Part shown: one piece after another, positions 1 through 8,779 of the stretch | Numbering within the stretch: the stretch's first letter is position 1 | Layout of the letters: each line of letters starts with the position of its first letter | Position numbers and translations under genes: made by a program | NCBI GenBank assembly: GCA_022572465.1 | Contig: JACZVV010000019.1 | Coordinates: forward strand, 1 to 34,066 | Reading direction: 5' to 3' | Source of the DNA: Chloroflexota bacterium | Lineage (GTDB): Bacteria > Chloroflexota > Dehalococcoidia > SHYB01 | DNA length: 34,066 nt | The notes under the pieces: generated by a model | The model's input: only the letters and a program-made list of their open reading frames with translations | Databases searched by the model: none | Told to the model about the DNA's origin: nothing

Positions 1-1
1 C

Positions 2-397
2 CGCACCAAGGGGTCCGAGGAGATCGCCACGGCCCGGTCTCTCGTCGCTATCGCGGCCCGCGCCGCGGAGATCGTGGCCTACGACACGCCGGACCCGGAC
101 TTCAACGACATCGAGAATCTGGTGATCGACGCCAAACGGGCCAAGGCCGTGGGGTACAAGGGCAAGTTCGTCATTCATCCCAACCAGATCGGCCCGGTCA
201 ACGACGTCTTCCGGCCATCGAACGAGGAGATCGACCACGCGCGGCGGGTCATCGAGGCGTTCGAGGAGGCCAAGCAGCGCGGCACCGCGGCGGTCGCGCT
301 GGACGGCAAGATGGTGGATACGCCAGTATGGAAGCGGGCCGTCAAGGTGGTGGAGCTGGCCGAGGCCATGGAGCGCCTGGAGGCCGCGAAGCGTTAG
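2..397 (+). CDS. CitE/HpcH-HpaI family lyase, 3' part (5' end outside window)
   Basis: The reading frame is open from the first full codon of the window, so this is the C-terminal ~131 residues of a longer protein. It carries the family signature IHPNQI followed by a helix-rich tail (SNEEIDHARRVI, LDGKMVDTPV), as in the citrate lyase beta subunit, malyl-CoA lyase and related acyl-CoA lyases. These enzymes cleave or form C-C bonds of acyl-CoA esters such as citryl-CoA or malyl-CoA, using a divalent metal. The metal-binding and catalytic residues lie upstream and are not visible. A second, complete paralogue starts 45 bp downstream on the same strand, so the two probably form one operon. The exact substrate cannot be told. 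Confidence 0.85.
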   Translation, partial: RTKGSEEIATARSLVAIAARAAEIVAYDTPDPDFNDIENLVIDAKRAKAVGYKGKFVIHPNQIGPVNDVFRPSNEEIDHARRVIEAFEEAKQRGTAAVALDGKMVDTPVWKRAVKVVELAEAMERLEAAKR

Positions 398-442
398 GCC
401 GGCGCGGCCCGTCGCCGCGCCCCTTCGCTGCGGAGGTATCGT

Positions 443-1330
443 GTGGAGCCGCTGAGGTCGCTGCTGTTCGTCCCGGCCAACCGGGAGCGTTTCCTCCGAA
501 AGGCCCAGGGCCTCTCAGCCGACGCGGTGGTGCCGGACCTGGAAAGCGGCGTGCCCGACCCCGAGAAGGCCCGCGCGCGGCAGATGCTGCGCGACGCCCT
601 GCCGGCGTTGGCCGCCAGCGGCCAGCAGGTCTTCGTTCGGGTGAACGCCATCGACTCCGTGTACATCTGGGACGACTTGAACGCGGTCATCTCCCAGCAC
701 CTCACCGGCGTGACGCTGCCGCAGATCGAGTCGGCCGACGACATCCGGCGTCTCGACGAGATCATCACCAACCTGGAGCACGGCAAACACGTGCCCTTCG
801 GCCACGTGCGCATCATCCCTTTCATCGAAAGCGCCCTCGGGGTGGCCCGCGCGTTCGAGATCGCCACGGCCTCCTCACGGGTGGTGGCGGTGGCCTTCGG
901 CGCCGAGGACTTCACCGCCGACATGGGCGTCTCGAGAAGCCCGGAAGGTCACGAGATTCTGTACGCCCGGAACCAGGTGGCCGTCATGGCGCGAGCCGCG
1001 CACAAGCTGGCCATCGACGCTCCGTTCGTCACCATCGACGATCACGACGGTCTGGCGCGGGACACCAGCCTGGCCCTTCAGCTGGGGTTCAAAGGCAAGT
1101 TTGCGATCCATCCCAGCCAGATCGATCTGATCAACGCGACCTTCTCACCCTCCGAGGAAGAGATCGGTCAAGCCAAGCGGGTGCTCATAGCGTTCGAGCG
1201 GGCCGAGGCCGAGGGAGAGGGCACGTGCTCGCTGGACGGCAAGATGATCGACACGGCCATCGCCCTGCGAGCGCAAAAGCTCCTGCGGACCGCCGAGTCC
1301 GTGGCCCACAAAGCGCCAGCCCGGAGCTAG
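443..1330 (+). CDS. CitE/HpcH-HpaI family acyl-CoA lyase
   Basis: A 295-residue protein of the CitE-like TIM-barrel family, the usual length for a complete member. Visible motifs are SLLFVPANR at the N-terminus, PDLESGVPD (31-39), R66 in VRVNA, the metal-ligand candidates E129 (PFIES) and D156 (FGAEDF), and the C-terminal IHPSQI with LDGKMID. It starts at GTG, with GGAGG six bases upstream. The upstream gene encodes a paralogue with the same IHP[NS]QI / LDGKM tail, so this looks like a tandem duplication or a two-subunit arrangement. Likely reactions are malyl-, citramalyl- or beta-methylmalyl-CoA cleavage. The substrate is not determined by the sequence. Confidence 0.88.
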   Translation: MEPLRSLLFVPANRERFLRKAQGLSADAVVPDLESGVPDPEKARARQMLRDALPALAASGQQVFVRVNAIDSVYIWDDLNAVISQHLTGVTLPQIESADDIRRLDEIITNLEHGKHVPFGHVRIIPFIESALGVARAFEIATASSRVVAVAFGAEDFTADMGVSRSPEGHEILYARNQVAVMARAAHKLAIDAPFVTIDDHDGLARDTSLALQLGFKGKFAIHPSQIDLINATFSPSEEEIGQAKRVLIAFERAEAEGEGTCSLDGKMIDTAIALRAQKLLRTAESVAHKAPARS

Positions 1331-1339
1331 CGCTGCGGC

Positions 1340-2590
1340 CTACCAGCGCTCCTGCGTCCCAGCCTGGTGCGGGTATCGCGCCGCCAGCAGGTCCAGATGC
1401 TCCGGAGTCAGCATGGGAACGGGCAGGCTTTCGAGACGCCGGCGCCACGCCTCCTGGTCTGACGGCGACTCATCCACGCAGGCTAACCCGGCCACCGGCG
1501 CGTCCTTGGCCTGGAGCAGGACCCGGAACGCGCCCAGCCCTCCGGGCTTCACCAGGTCCCGCATCGCCATGAGGTTCGCTTGAGTCTCGGCCTGCGGCAG
1601 CGGCTCCCGTCGCTGCCGATCGATGAACAGGCCGGCCCCCAGGTTCCGCAAGAACGATCCCTGGTCCATCAGCGCGACGGGTTCGAGCCCGCGCTTCCGG
1701 CCCGCCTGGACCAGCGTCGTGAAGTTGACATGGGCGGTCATGTCCTGGAGGCCCACGCGGGCCAGGACGTCGGCCTGCGGCGTGTGCTGGTAGTAAGACA
1801 TCACGGTGCCCGCCTTGCGCGCCTCGGTGTACAGGCGCTCGGCCGGATCGCCGTAGTCGATGGTGAGCACGTACCCCCGGCGTAGGCTCGCCGCCACCCC
1901 CTCCATCCACCGCCGCGCACCGAGGCCGACCTCCGCCTGCCAGCCCTCTTCGAGGCGCACGCCCTGCGACCCCAGCATCTCGGCGATCTCGGGCGTCGAC
2001 GGCTCGCCCGCCTCTTCGGCCAGCGACCCGTCGGCCAGCGTCACGTAGAGCTCCCGCAGCCGTCCGCCGGTCATGGCGACGCGATGCACCGGCATCGAGT
2101 CCACCAGCTCGTTGGAAAGAACGCAACCGGTCAGCTCCCGCAAAGGCGTACATTCACCACGGAGCCATGAAATTCTGGCTGCCGGGCCACCCGGCCCACC
2201 GGAAAAATTGGCCGCCGGGCCACCCGGCCCCGGCCGCGGGAAGCGGTCGACGGCGACGTACTCCAGCGCGCGAGCGAAGGCGGCGTCGAGGCGCCGGGCG
2301 TAGGCGAGAACGTCCAGGGCCAATCGGCCGTCGCCGGCGCCGGGCTCGACCACCACGAACCGCGAGGGAGCGTCGAGCAGACGCCAGAGCTGCTCCAGCT
2401 GCAAGGCGAGCAGCGCGCCGAACATTGGGTGCGCCGAAGGGCTGGTGTAGTAGTCGCCTCGGCGGCCAATGGGCGTGCGCGACGTGTAGTAGCCGCCGGG
2501 GCCGTAGAGGGCCAGCTCCATGAACTCGGCAAAGGTGATCCGGCCACGGTCCCGGATGCGCTGGCGAATGATCTCTTCAGCCCTGGTCAT
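1340..2590 (-). CDS. SAM-dependent methyltransferase, MidA/NDUFAF7 family (DUF185)
   Basis: A 416-residue class I methyltransferase-like protein. The N-terminal FAEFMELALYGPGGYY and GDYYTSP motifs are typical of the MidA/NDUFAF7 family. The SAM-binding motif VEPGAGDG is at 81-88 and the NELVDS motif at 160-165. In mitochondria NDUFAF7 methylates an arginine of a complex I subunit; the bacterial role is less clear, so a protein-arginine methyltransferase function here is inference. The ATG at 2590 is chosen because it gives the family N-terminus; the frame is open much further upstream but runs antisense to the SRP RNA. An 11-residue tandem repeat (GPGGPAANFSG / GPGGPAARISW) lies at 121-142. 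The gene is convergent with the lyase gene, with 9 bp between stops. Confidence 0.85.
   Translation of the reverse strand: MTRAEEIIRQRIRDRGRITFAEFMELALYGPGGYYTSRTPIGRRGDYYTSPSAHPMFGALLALQLEQLWRLLDAPSRFVVVEPGAGDGRLALDVLAYARRLDAAFARALEYVAVDRFPRPGPGGPAANFSGGPGGPAARISWLRGECTPLRELTGCVLSNELVDSMPVHRVAMTGGRLRELYVTLADGSLAEEAGEPSTPEIAEMLGSQGVRLEEGWQAEVGLGARRWMEGVAASLRRGYVLTIDYGDPAERLYTEARKAGTVMSYYQHTPQADVLARVGLQDMTAHVNFTTLVQAGRKRGLEPVALMDQGSFLRNLGAGLFIDRQRREPLPQAETQANLMAMRDLVKPGGLGAFRVLLQAKDAPVAGLACVDESPSDQEAWRRRLESLPVPMLTPEHLDLLAARYPHQAGTQERW
2181..2230. repeat. 33-bp-period tandem duplication inside the MidA-like gene
   Basis: A 17-base core (gccgggccacccggccc) occurs at 2181-2197 and again at 2214-2230. 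The 33-base offset keeps the reading frame and gives the 11-residue repeat described for the methyltransferase. Confidence 0.85.
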
Positions 2591-2671
2591 CGTCGCCCTC
2601 TGGTTGGCCCGACCAGTATACGCGGCAGCGTGTCGCCCTCGGCGGGCTCCGGCGCGCGGGCCGGGTTTTCG

Positions 2672-2700
2672 TTGACACCTTCTGACCCGTGCTCTAGCAT
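2672..2700 (+). promoter_or_regulatory. Sigma-70-type promoter of the SRP RNA
   Basis: A perfect TTGACA (2672-2677), a 17-base spacer and TAGCAT (2695-2700, four of six consensus bases). The predicted start, about 7 bases downstream, falls at 2707-2708, exactly where the SRP RNA terminal helix begins. Confidence 0.75.
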
Positions 2701-2707
2701 GAGAGTC

Positions 2708-2976
2708 GGCCGTGCTAGGCGGGGAGCTAGCGGTGCCCTGTACCCGCAATCCGCTACAGCGGGGCTGAATCCCCACCCGAGGTCCCCGGGCGTAGGTCGC
2801 GATCGGCATCGGGCGACGTTGAGGAGCGGGTCCTGCGCGGCGGAGGCCTGCGAACCCCGCCAGGTCCGGAAGGAAGCAACGGTAAGCAGTTGCCTCCGGG
2901 CGCCGCAGGCGTGCCTGCTCTGAGCCTCCCGGCGGCGGTCTCCCCTGCGAGCCAGATCGACGGTGGGTGCACGGCC
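2708..2976 (+). ncRNA. ffs: Signal recognition particle RNA (large bacterial type with Alu domain)
   Basis: About 269 nt. The 5' part (ggccgtgctaggcgggg, then tagcggtgccctgtaccc) matches the Alu domain of long Bacillus-type SRP RNAs. The strongly conserved domain IV, the Ffh-binding site, is seen as ccaggtccggaaggaagcaa near 2862-2881. The ends were set by pairing ggccgtgc (2708-2715) with gcacggcc (2969-2976), which closes the molecule. The RNA joins Ffh to target ribosomes making membrane or secreted proteins to FtsY. It is transcribed in the same direction as ksgA, 41 bp downstream; no T-rich terminator is visible between them, so read-through is possible. Confidence 0.95.
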
Positions 2977-3017
2977 CTCTCTTGACAGACCATCGGCATC
3001 GACAACCGGGCAGGCCC

Positions 3018-3899
3018 ATGAGCACCGCAGAACCCGCCGCCAGCGCCCCCTCGGCGCCCCTCGGCGTCAGGAAGCTGCTGGAAAGCCATGGCCTGCGGCC
3101 CCGCAAGAGCTTGGGCCAAAACTTCCTGGTAAACCGGGGCGTGCTGGCCCGGATCGTGGCCGCCGCCGACGTTACGCGAGATGACGTCGTCATCGAAGTC
3201 GGCCCCGGCGGCGGCGCCCTCACCATCGCCCTGGCCGCCAAGGCTCGTCAGGTCATCGCGGTGGAAAAGGACGCGCGCCTGGCGGAGGCGTTGCGGCTCG
3301 AGCTCGAGGGCCATCCCGGCATCACCATCGTCGAAGCCGACATGTTGAAGCTGACCCCGGAGGCGTTGCTGCGCGCCCACGGCGCCACGAATCGATACAA
3401 GGTGGTGGCCAACCTCCCGTACTACGTGGCCAACCCGATCCTCCGCCAGTTTCTCGAAGCCGAGGCCAAGCCGGAGCTTCTGGTCGTCCTGCTCCAACGC
3501 GAGGTCGCCCGAAGCATCGCCGCCAAGCCCGGCGACATGAGCCTGCTCTCGGTGGCCGTGCAGCTCTTCGCCCGGCCCACCATCGTCGGCATCGTGCGGC
3601 CCGGCAGCTTCTACCCGCCCCCCAAGGTCGATTCAGCCATCGTGCGGCTGGACGTTCGACCCGAGCCCGCCGTGGTCGCGCCCGGAGAGACCCAGGGCCT
3701 CATCGACGTCGCGCGGGCCGGCTTCAGCGCTCGAAGGAAACAGCTCGCCAACTCGTTGAGCCACGCTCTGGAGATGCCTCGCGACGAGGTCTTCGACCGG
3801 CTCACGCGGGCGGGCGTCGCCCCGCAACGCCGGGCCGAGACCCTCAGCCTGGAGGAATGGGGCGCGGTCTACCGCGAGCTGGGCCACGTTCGGCGATGA
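3018..3899 (+). CDS. ksgA: 16S rRNA (adenine1518-N6/adenine1519-N6)-dimethyltransferase RsmA/KsgA
   Basis: A 293-residue member of the KsgA/Dim1 family, which dimethylates two adjacent adenines in the 3' terminal helix of 16S rRNA late in 30S assembly. Seen in order: KSLGQNFLVNR (30-40), SAM motif I VIEVGPGGGALT (58-69), an acidic ribose-binding stretch AVEKD, ADM after motif II, the catalytic NLPYY (132-136) and FYPPPKVDSAIV in the RNA-binding part. The ATG at 3018 is preferred over the in-frame GTG at 2967, because 2967 lies inside the SRP RNA and the extra residues resemble no family N-terminus. Its TGA overlaps the ispE start in an ATGA arrangement, so the two genes are translationally coupled. 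Confidence 0.96.
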   Translation: MSTAEPAASAPSAPLGVRKLLESHGLRPRKSLGQNFLVNRGVLARIVAAADVTRDDVVIEVGPGGGALTIALAAKARQVIAVEKDARLAEALRLELEGHPGITIVEADMLKLTPEALLRAHGATNRYKVVANLPYYVANPILRQFLEAEAKPELLVVLLQREVARSIAAKPGDMSLLSVAVQLFARPTIVGIVRPGSFYPPPKVDSAIVRLDVRPEPAVVAPGETQGLIDVARAGFSARRKQLANSLSHALEMPRDEVFDRLTRAGVAPQRRAETLSLEEWGAVYRELGHVRR

Positions 3900-4759
3900 T
3901 CCAGCTCAAAGCCCACGCCAAGATCAATCTGACGCTGGAGGTGTTGGGCAAACGGGACGACGGCTACCACAACATCGTCTCGGTGCTCCAGACCATCGAC
4001 CTGGCCGACGAGCTTCGGTTCGAGCCCCATCCGGAGATCGTCGTCGAGTGCGACGCGACGAACATTCAACCCGAGGAGAATCTGGCGCACAAAGCCGCCC
4101 TGGCGATCCGGGAGGCGCTGCAAGAGGAGCGCGGGGCCAAGATCACGCTGACGAAGCGCATTCCCACCGCCGCCGGCCTAGGCGGCGGCAGCAGCGACGC
4201 CGCGGCCACGCTGGTGGGCCTTTCGCGCCTGTGGGAGCAGGACCTGAGCCCGGGCGACATGGGTCATGTCGCCCAAGCGCTGGGGAGCGACGTATCCTTT
4301 TTTCTCGTCGGCAGCACCGCTCTGGTGGAGGGCCGTGGTGAGATCGTGACGCCTCTGCCCGAGCTGGGCGAGACCTGGGCCGTTCTGGCGACTCCCCCTA
4401 TCGAGCTGCTCAACAAGACCGCGAGGCTGTACGGGGCGCTGGCGGAGTCGGACTACACCTTCGGGTCCGCCACCCGCGGCCTGGTGCTGGCCCTCCGCGG
4501 CGGTCGGGGCCTGACACCGGACCAGATCTTCAACGCCTTCGAGAGCGTCGCCGGCGGCATCTTCCCTGGTTTCGCGGAATATCGCGACTCTCTGGTCGAC
4601 GCCGGCGCCCCTCCGGTGCACCTGGCGGGCAGCGGACCGACGCTCTTCGCCCTGACGGAAAACGCCGAGGAGGCCGCCGCGCTCCGCGAGCGATGGGACG
4701 TTCTGGGCGGCGCCGCGCAGGTTGTGAAAACCATAGCGACTCCCTATAATCGCGCCTGA
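3896..4759 (+). CDS. ispE: 4-diphosphocytidyl-2-C-methyl-D-erythritol kinase IspE
   Basis: A 287-residue GHMP kinase. It phosphorylates CDP-methylerythritol with ATP in the non-mevalonate (MEP) pathway to isoprenoids. Visible features are AHAKINLTLEV with the catalytic Lys (K9), the GHMP ATP-binding loop PTAAGLGGGSSDA (90-102), the catalytic Asp in LGSDVSFF (D132) and the C-terminal AGSGPT motif. The usual LG[AS]DVP has Ser in place of Pro here, a mild deviation. The start ATG overlaps the ksgA stop codon (ATGA). The 3' end appears to contain the promoter for aspS. The ksgA-ispE pairing is common in bacteria and gives good support. Confidence 0.96.
   Translation: MIQLKAHAKINLTLEVLGKRDDGYHNIVSVLQTIDLADELRFEPHPEIVVECDATNIQPEENLAHKAALAIREALQEERGAKITLTKRIPTAAGLGGGSSDAAATLVGLSRLWEQDLSPGDMGHVAQALGSDVSFFLVGSTALVEGRGEIVTPLPELGETWAVLATPPIELLNKTARLYGALAESDYTFGSATRGLVLALRGGRGLTPDQIFNAFESVAGGIFPGFAEYRDSLVDAGAPPVHLAGSGPTLFALTENAEEAAALRERWDVLGGAAQVVKTIATPYNRA
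4722..4750 (+). promoter_or_regulatory. Promoter for aspS within the 3' end of ispE
   Basis: TTGTGA (4722-4727, four of six), a 17-base spacer and a perfect TATAAT (4745-4750). The predicted start near 4757 leaves a ~22-nt leader that contains GGGAGGA before the aspS GTG. Confidence 0.55.
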
Positions 4760-4778
4760 CTTTCCTCGGGAGGACTCC

Positions 4779-6566
4779 GTGCTAAAGACACGCGACTGCG
4801 GCGACCTTCGCCCAACGGATGTGGGAGACCGGGTAACGTTGGCCGGCTGGGTCCACCGGCGCCGCGACCACGGCGGGCTGATTTTCATCGACCTCCGAGA
4901 CCGGTCCGGGCTGGCCCAGATCGTGTTCAACCCCGAGAGCCACCCCGAGACGCACGATCGCGCCGACGCCTTGCGCAACGAGTGGGTGGTGCAGATCGAA
5001 GGCGAGGTCACGCGACGCCCGGCGGGCACCGAGAACGCCAAGATCGCCACCGGCGAAGTGGAGATCGTCGCGACGTCGCTCACCGTCCTCAACCCGTCGC
5101 TGACGCCGCCCTTCGCCATCAACGACGACAGCCCGGTCGACGAGGCCCTGCGCCTGGAGTACCGCTATCTGGACCTGCGGAAAGAGGGCATGCAGCGGAA
5201 CCTGAAGCTGCGCCACCGGGTCACGCGGTACATCCGCGACTTCCTCGACGCCCGCGGGTTCCTCGAGATCGAGACGCCCATGCTCATCAAGAGCACGCCC
5301 GAGGGCGCCCGGGACTACCTGGTGCCCAGCCGCATCAGCCCGGGCCATTTCTACGCCCTGCCGCAATCGCCGCAGCAGCTCAAGCAGCTCCTCATGGTGG
5401 CCGGCTTCGACCGTTACTACCAGATCGTCCGGTGCTTCCGCGACGAGGACCTGCGCGCCGACCGCCAGCCCGAGTTCACCCAGCTCGACCTGGAGATGAG
5501 CTTCGTCGAGGAGCAGGACATCCTGGCCCTGATGGAAGAGCTGTTCGCCGGGCTCGTCGAGTCCGTCACGCCCCACCTCAAGACGTCCCGGCCGTTTCCG
5601 CGCCTGACCTACGCCGAGGCCATGGACCGGTACGGGACCGACAAGCCGGACCTTCGCTTCGGGCTGGAGCTGGTGGACCTGGCCGACATCGCCGTCGAGA
5701 CCGAGCTGGGCATCTTTCGTTCCGCCGTGGACCAGGGTGGGACGGTGAAGGGGTTCGTGGCGCCGGGTTGCGCCGGATACACCCGCAGGCAGATCAACGA
5801 GCTGATCGAGTTCGTGCAGGCCAGGGGCGCCAAGGGCCTGGTGACCATCGCGCTGGCCGAGGGCAAGTCGCTGGACGAGATGGAGCTCGGCGACGTCCGC
5901 TCCCAGGTGACCCGCTTTCTATCGATGGACCAGGTCCGCCGTATGGCTCAGCGAGCCGGCGCCGGACCCGGCGATATGATGCTGATCGTTGCCGGCGAGA
6001 CCTCCGTGGCCAACACCGCCCTCGCCCAGCTTCGGAACGAGATCGGGCGCCGCCTGGGCCTGGCCGACCCCTCGGTGCTCGCCTTCGCCTTCGTCGTCGA
6101 CTTTCCTCTCGTCAAGTGGAACGCGGACGAGAAGCGGTGGGACGCCCTGCACCATCCGTTCACGTCGGTGAAAGCCGAGGACCTGCCCCTCCTGGACACC
6201 GACCCGGGCCGGGCCCGCTCCCAGGCCTACGACATGGTCTGCAACGGCTTCGAGCTCTCCAGCGGGAGCATCCGGATTCACGAACGGCATCTCCAGGAGA
6301 AGATGTTCGAGCTGCTGGGGTACACGCCGGACGAGATCGAGCAGCGGTTCGGGCACTTGCTCCGGGCCTTCGACTACGGAACGCCGCCTCACGGGGGGAT
6401 CGCCTACGGGTTCGACCGCATCGTCATGATCCTCGCCGGCAGCGACAACATCCGCGACGTCATCGCCTTCCCCAAGACGCAGAGCGCCACCGACCTGCTG
6501 ATGGGCGCGCCCTCGCCGGTGGACCCGCAGCAGCTGGCCGACCTGCACCTGCGGCTGCTCGAGTAG
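4779..6566 (+). CDS. aspS: Aspartyl-tRNA synthetase (bacterial type with GAD insertion)
   Basis: A 595-residue class IIb synthetase that charges tRNA-Asp with aspartate. Domains in order are: an N-terminal OB-fold anticodon-binding domain (about 1-105, including GWVHRRRDHGG); the class II core with motif 2 FRDED (220-224) followed by LRADRQPEFTQ; the bacterial GAD insertion (about 280-410); and motif 3 GGIAYGFDRIVMIL near the C-terminus. The start is GTG at 4779 with GGGAGGA upstream. The residue after RRRD is His (H31). In the Pseudomonas aeruginosa non-discriminating enzyme a His at this place relaxes tRNA choice, so this enzyme may also make Asp-tRNA(Asn) for GatCAB; that is inference. No terminator with a T tract is seen in the 196 bp downstream. 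Confidence 0.97.
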   Translation: MLKTRDCGDLRPTDVGDRVTLAGWVHRRRDHGGLIFIDLRDRSGLAQIVFNPESHPETHDRADALRNEWVVQIEGEVTRRPAGTENAKIATGEVEIVATSLTVLNPSLTPPFAINDDSPVDEALRLEYRYLDLRKEGMQRNLKLRHRVTRYIRDFLDARGFLEIETPMLIKSTPEGARDYLVPSRISPGHFYALPQSPQQLKQLLMVAGFDRYYQIVRCFRDEDLRADRQPEFTQLDLEMSFVEEQDILALMEELFAGLVESVTPHLKTSRPFPRLTYAEAMDRYGTDKPDLRFGLELVDLADIAVETELGIFRSAVDQGGTVKGFVAPGCAGYTRRQINELIEFVQARGAKGLVTIALAEGKSLDEMELGDVRSQVTRFLSMDQVRRMAQRAGAGPGDMMLIVAGETSVANTALAQLRNEIGRRLGLADPSVLAFAFVVDFPLVKWNADEKRWDALHHPFTSVKAEDLPLLDTDPGRARSQAYDMVCNGFELSSGSIRIHERHLQEKMFELLGYTPDEIEQRFGHLLRAFDYGTPPHGGIAYGFDRIVMILAGSDNIRDVIAFPKTQSATDLLMGAPSPVDPQQLADLHLRLLE

Positions 6567-6703
6567 CGTAAGCGCCGCTCGCAAGGCAGCCCCCAAGCTC
6601 GCCCTCGGGGCCGCGTTGTCATCGGCGGTTTCCGCCTGGAAAGCGTCCCTCTCGGAAGCCGGCGTCCTATCGGTGCGAGGCAGGGGGTCGGACCAAAGAG
6701 CCG

Positions 6704-6733
6704 TTGTCTCTCTGAATGCCTCAGGGTTATAAT
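6704..6733 (+). promoter_or_regulatory. Promoter of the tig-clpP-clpX cluster
   Basis: TTGTCT (6704-6709, four of six), an 18-base spacer and a perfect TATAAT (6728-6733), ending 29 bases before the tig GTG. The rest of the aspS-tig gap (6567-6703) shows nothing recognisable. Confidence 0.6.
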
Positions 6734-6762
6734 GGAATGGTTAACCCCCGAGGAACCCACTT

Positions 6763-8112
6763 GTGAAAGTCACCGTCGAAAACCTGCCGCGCCGCGAAGT
6801 GGTGCTGAGCATCGAAGCCGAGCCCGACGACGTCGAGCGGTACCGGCAACGAGCGTACCAATCGCTGGTGCAGCGGGCCAAGATTCCAGGTTTCCGGAAG
6901 GGCAAGGCGCCCCTGGTGATGCTCGAGCGGTATCTGGGCAAGGGCGCGATCCTGGAAGAAACCCTTAACCGGATGATCCCCGATGCCACGCAAAAGGCAA
7001 TCGAGGAGCAGTCCATCGAGGCCGCGACGCCCCCCTCGATCGAGGTCTCCAGCACGGAACCGGCGGCCTGGACGGCGAAGATTGCGCTGACGCCAACGGT
7101 CGATCTGGGGGAGTACGCCGCCGTGCGCATCGAGCCGCGGGCCGTGGAGGTCCAGGACCAGGAGATCGACGATCTGCTGGAGGACCTGCGGTTCCAGCAA
7201 GCGCCGTGGGAGCCGGCGGACCGCGCGTCGCTGATGGGCGACCTGCTGACGTTGGACGTCGAGGTGTACCAGAACGGAGCTCGGGTGCGGGACGACAAGG
7301 GCGTGCAGTATCGCCCCGAACCGGGCCTGGCCTCTCCGGCAAGCGGATTCGCCGAAGAGGTCGTGGGCCTCGGGGCCGGCGAGAGCAAAGAGTTCACCCT
7401 CGCAACGCCAAATCAGCAGGAGGGCGGGGAGAGCCAAGAGGCTCCGCTGCTCTACCGGGTCAACGTCGTCGACGTCAAAGGCAAGAGCCTGTCGCCGTTG
7501 GACGATGAGTTTGCCAAAGGCGTGGGCGACGGATTCGACGACCTGCCGGCCCTGCGGGAGCACCTCGTCGCCCAGGTGACCGCCGAAGCCGAGCGGAAGG
7601 CGACGGAAGAGCTACGGGAGCAAGCGCTGGACCAGGTTATCCAGGGCGCCAAGGTGGAGTTCGCCCATTCGATCGTCGAGCACGAGGCCGAACACATGAT
7701 GGAGCAGCAGGAGCGGCGTCTGGCCAACAACCGGGTCTCCATGGAGGAGTACCTGGAGCAGTTGAGCCAGACTCGCGAGCAGTTGATGCAGGAGATGCAA
7801 GCCGAGGCCGAGCGACGGGTCGTCCATTCGCTGGTGCTGACCGAACTCAAGGAACGCGAAGCGATCGAAGTCTCGACCGACGAGATCAACGAGGCCGTCC
7901 AGGAGCTCGTCGAAGCGTCAGGCGAGCAACAAGCGCGAGCCCGGCGGGTGTTCGAGTCCGAAGAGACGCGCCGGTCGCTGGAACGCTCGCTGGTGACGCG
8001 AAAAACCCTGGACCGGCTGGTGGAGATCGTCTCGCAACCCGCCGAAAGTCCCGCCCCCGAGGCCGGAGCGGACCCCGAGGAGGAGACAGCCCCCGATGAC
8101 GACAAATCCTAG
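6763..8112 (+). CDS. tig: Trigger factor, ribosome-associated chaperone and peptidyl-prolyl isomerase
   Basis: A 449-residue protein of normal trigger factor length. The N-terminal ribosome-binding domain carries the signature [10 protein letters not shown] (GFRKGK at 43-48), which docks on ribosomal protein L23 at the exit tunnel. A central FKBP-like domain follows (about 155-240), including [16 protein letters not shown]. The long C-terminal helical chaperone arms are rich in Glu and Gln. The GTG start follows a gagga motif. Its last 17 bases overlap the start of clpP in another frame, so translation is coupled. The order tig-clpP-clpX is widespread and links nascent-chain folding to Clp proteolysis. 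Confidence 0.96.
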   Translation: MKVTVENLPRREVVLSIEAEPDDVERYRQRAYQSLVQRAKIPGFRKGKAPLVMLERYLGKGAILEETLNRMIPDATQKAIEEQSIEAATPPSIEVSSTEPAAWTAKIALTPTVDLGEYAAVRIEPRAVEVQDQEIDDLLEDLRFQQAPWEPADRASLMGDLLTLDVEVYQNGARVRDDKGVQYRPEPGLASPASGFAEEVVGLGAGESKEFTLATPNQQEGGESQEAPLLYRVNVVDVKGKSLSPLDDEFAKGVGDGFDDLPALREHLVAQVTAEAERKATEELREQALDQVIQGAKVEFAHSIVEHEAEHMMEQQERRLANNRVSMEEYLEQLSQTREQLMQEMQAEAERRVVHSLVLTELKEREAIEVSTDEINEAVQELVEASGEQQARARRVFESEETRRSLERSLVTRKTLDRLVEIVSQPAESPAPEAGADPEEETAPDDDKS

Positions 8113-8731
8113 CAACATCATCCCGATGGTTATCGAGCAGAGCGCTCGCGGCGAGCGGGCCTTCGACATCTACTCGCTGCTTTTGAAAGAGCGAATCATC
8201 TTTCTCGGCATGCCCATCTCCGATCAGGTGTCCAATCTGATCATCGCCCAGTTGTTGTACCTCGACCGCGAGGACCCGGACAAGGACATCATGTTGTATA
8301 TCAACAGTCCCGGCGGCGTGATCAGCGCCGGGCTGGCGGTGTACGACACCATGAAGCTGCTGCGGTGCGACGTGTCAACGATCTGCGTCGGCATGACCGC
8401 CAGCATGGCAACGGTGCTGCTCAGCGCCGGGACAAAAGGCAAACGGTACGCCTTGCCCAACTCGACGGTCCACATGCACCAGGCCATGAGCGGGGCTTCG
8501 GGCCAGGCGTCGGATATCGAGATCGCGGCCAAGGAGATTCTGCGGCTGAACGAGAAGATCCGGCGAATCCTCGCGGAGAACACCGGGCAGGAATTCGAGA
8601 AGATCGTCCAGGACACCGACCGGGACTTTTACCTCGACGCGATCCAGGCCAAGGAATACGGTCTGGTCGATGACATTCTGACGGGCCAGTCGTCCGACGG
8701 GGACAAGAAGGACGAGAAGGACAAGAAGTAA
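8096..8731 (+). CDS. clpP: ATP-dependent Clp protease proteolytic subunit
   Basis: A 211-residue ClpP serine protease subunit, which forms the double-heptamer barrel served by ClpX. The catalytic triad is visible: S103 in GMTASMA, H128 in VHMHQA and D177 in DTDRDF. All three are shifted +6 relative to the E. coli mature numbering. The usual HQP motif reads HQA. A C-terminal charged tail ([11 protein letters not shown]) extends beyond the core. The ATG lies inside the tig 3' end, preceded by a purine-rich GAGGAGGAGA. clpX follows after 48 bp. Confidence 0.97.
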   Translation: MTTNPSNIIPMVIEQSARGERAFDIYSLLLKERIIFLGMPISDQVSNLIIAQLLYLDREDPDKDIMLYINSPGGVISAGLAVYDTMKLLRCDVSTICVGMTASMATVLLSAGTKGKRYALPNSTVHMHQAMSGASGQASDIEIAAKEILRLNEKIRRILAENTGQEFEKIVQDTDRDFYLDAIQAKEYGLVDDILTGQSSDGDKKDEKDKK

Positions 8732-8779
8732 GCTCAGGCCCGCACAGGGCGCCGTCAAAACAGGGATTCAGGAAAGCCG

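Noticed and set aside
328-1572. A 414-residue + strand frame over the CitE-like genes
   Set aside because: Arg/Pro/Gly-rich shadow of the real lyase frame, with no recognisable motif.
1340-3241. A 633-residue version of the MidA-like protein
   Set aside because: The extra N-terminal part is antisense to the SRP RNA and the start of ksgA; the family N-terminus begins at 2590.
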